DNA from: a bacterium
GTDB lineage: Bacteria; Auribacterota; UBA3054
Length of the DNA stretch: 41,098 nucleotides
NCBI GenBank assembly: GCA_017616555.1
Contig: JAFZXZ010000032.1
Location: 1 to 41,098 of the forward strand
Direction: 5' to 3'
Shown: one piece after another, positions 40,813 through 41,098 of the stretch
Numbering within the stretch: the first letter of the stretch is position 1
How the letters are laid out: the number at the start of each line of letters is the position of its first letter
Made by a program: the position numbers and the translations under genes
Notes under the pieces: model-generated
Databases searched by the model: none
Told to the model about the DNA's origin: nothing
Seen by the model: the letters and a program-made list of their open reading frames with translations, nothing else

Positions 40813-41098
40813 ATGTCACGTTTCGCTCTGCTTTTTTTAGGGCTTTTGTCTTTTTCCCTGGCCGGCTGTTTCGAAAAGACCGGCCCATGCCGTCCCTGCA
40901 AGGCCGATCTGGCCGATAAGACTGATTACACGGCTTTTGTGGACACGTCCATCGGCACGTCTTACAACGGACACACGTTCATTGCGGCTACGATGCCGTT
41001 CGGCTTCATCCAGCCGGGCCCTGAAAGCGGCGACGACGGCTGGGGCTACTGCTCCGGCTACCGTTTCGAGGACAAGGTCTTCTCCGGTTTCTCCCAGA
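40813..41098 (+). CDS. GH92 alpha-mannosidase lipoprotein (3' truncated by window edge)
   Basis: The first 95 residues of a gene that runs off the window. A lipoprotein signal peptide ends in LAGC (Cys19). After a short Cys-containing linker (GPCRPCKADL) the sequence gives the opening of GH92 exo-alpha-mannosidases: YTAFVDTSIGTSYNGHTF, then ATMPFGFIQPGPES and GWGYCSGYRFEDKVFSGFS. GH92 enzymes remove mannose from N-glycans and yeast mannans with a calcium ion. Catalytic residues lie beyond the window. With GH84 and GH31 it points to use of host or dietary glycoproteins. The start is fixed by the AGGAGG site. Confidence 0.9.
   Translation, partial: MSRFALLFLGLLSFSLAGCFEKTGPCRPCKADLADKTDYTAFVDTSIGTSYNGHTFIAATMPFGFIQPGPESGDDGWGYCSGYRFEDKVFSGFSQ

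Noticed and set aside
1..41098. CRISPR array, rRNA genes, transposase or integrase genes
   Set aside because: No regularly spaced repeats, rRNA-like sequence or recombinase-family reading frames were seen on either strand.

Overview
The window reads as chromosomal DNA of an anaerobic, host-glycan-using member of the PVC superphylum, most likely Kiritimatiellota or Lentisphaerae. This is inferred from three proteins ending in PEP-CTERM-like tails (PEP, hydrophobic helix, R/K-rich end), a SUMF1-fold surface protein, many secreted hydrolases, and GH31, GH84 and GH92 glycosidases suited to host glycans. No rRNA or other taxonomic marker is present, so the placement is tentative.

Layout. 1-1655: the end of a PEP-CTERM protein coupled to a SUMF1-fold protein, closed by a terminator. 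1656-3066: a small AT-rich insert carrying a RhuM-family gene, lying between the intact 3' end of guaA and a decayed second copy of that 3' end. 3067-6124: guaA, preceded in the same transcription unit by a NifA-like sigma-54 activator. 6214-10370: a secreted metzincin-like protease, a PhoA-type alkaline phosphatase and a cupin. 10377-13052: a large secreted LamG/HExxH/PKD-like protein on the opposite strand. 13221-14301: an SDR-type threonine dehydrogenase. 14318-19437: a tight housekeeping operon, cysS-tmk-holB-ricT-ribF. 19440-22602, minus strand: a LysM lipoprotein, a STAS-MlaE permease, an MlaF ATPase and two tiny membrane proteins. 22633-22795: tRNA-Phe. 22792-26212, minus strand: GH31 and an SPFH/stomatin protein. 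26360-29941: MFS exporter, mutM and a GH84 lipoprotein. 29942-32466: a second AT-rich accessory patch with an unrecognised secreted protein and a DUF1016/YhcG-type PD-(D/E)xK protein. 32467-34289: a degenerate staphylococcal-nuclease-like membrane-anchored protein overlapping prmC. 34324-39033: a giant TPR lipoprotein. 39129-40659: two tandem PEP-CTERM paralogues. 40813-end: the start of a GH92 mannosidase lipoprotein.

How it fits together. The secreted enzymes (proteases, phosphatase, GH31, GH84, GH92) make up a glycoprotein-degrading repertoire at the cell surface. The LysM, Mla-like and SPFH genes concern the envelope. The housekeeping blocks are ordinary. The most unusual signals are the guaA 3'-end duplication around the RhuM gene, the Mla-like operon with no MCE-domain gene, the apparently inactive nuclease-fold protein next to prmC, and several promoters that sit almost on top of their start codons.

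No CRISPR array, integrase, transposase or rRNA gene was seen. No gene-free stretch exceeds about 300 bases.
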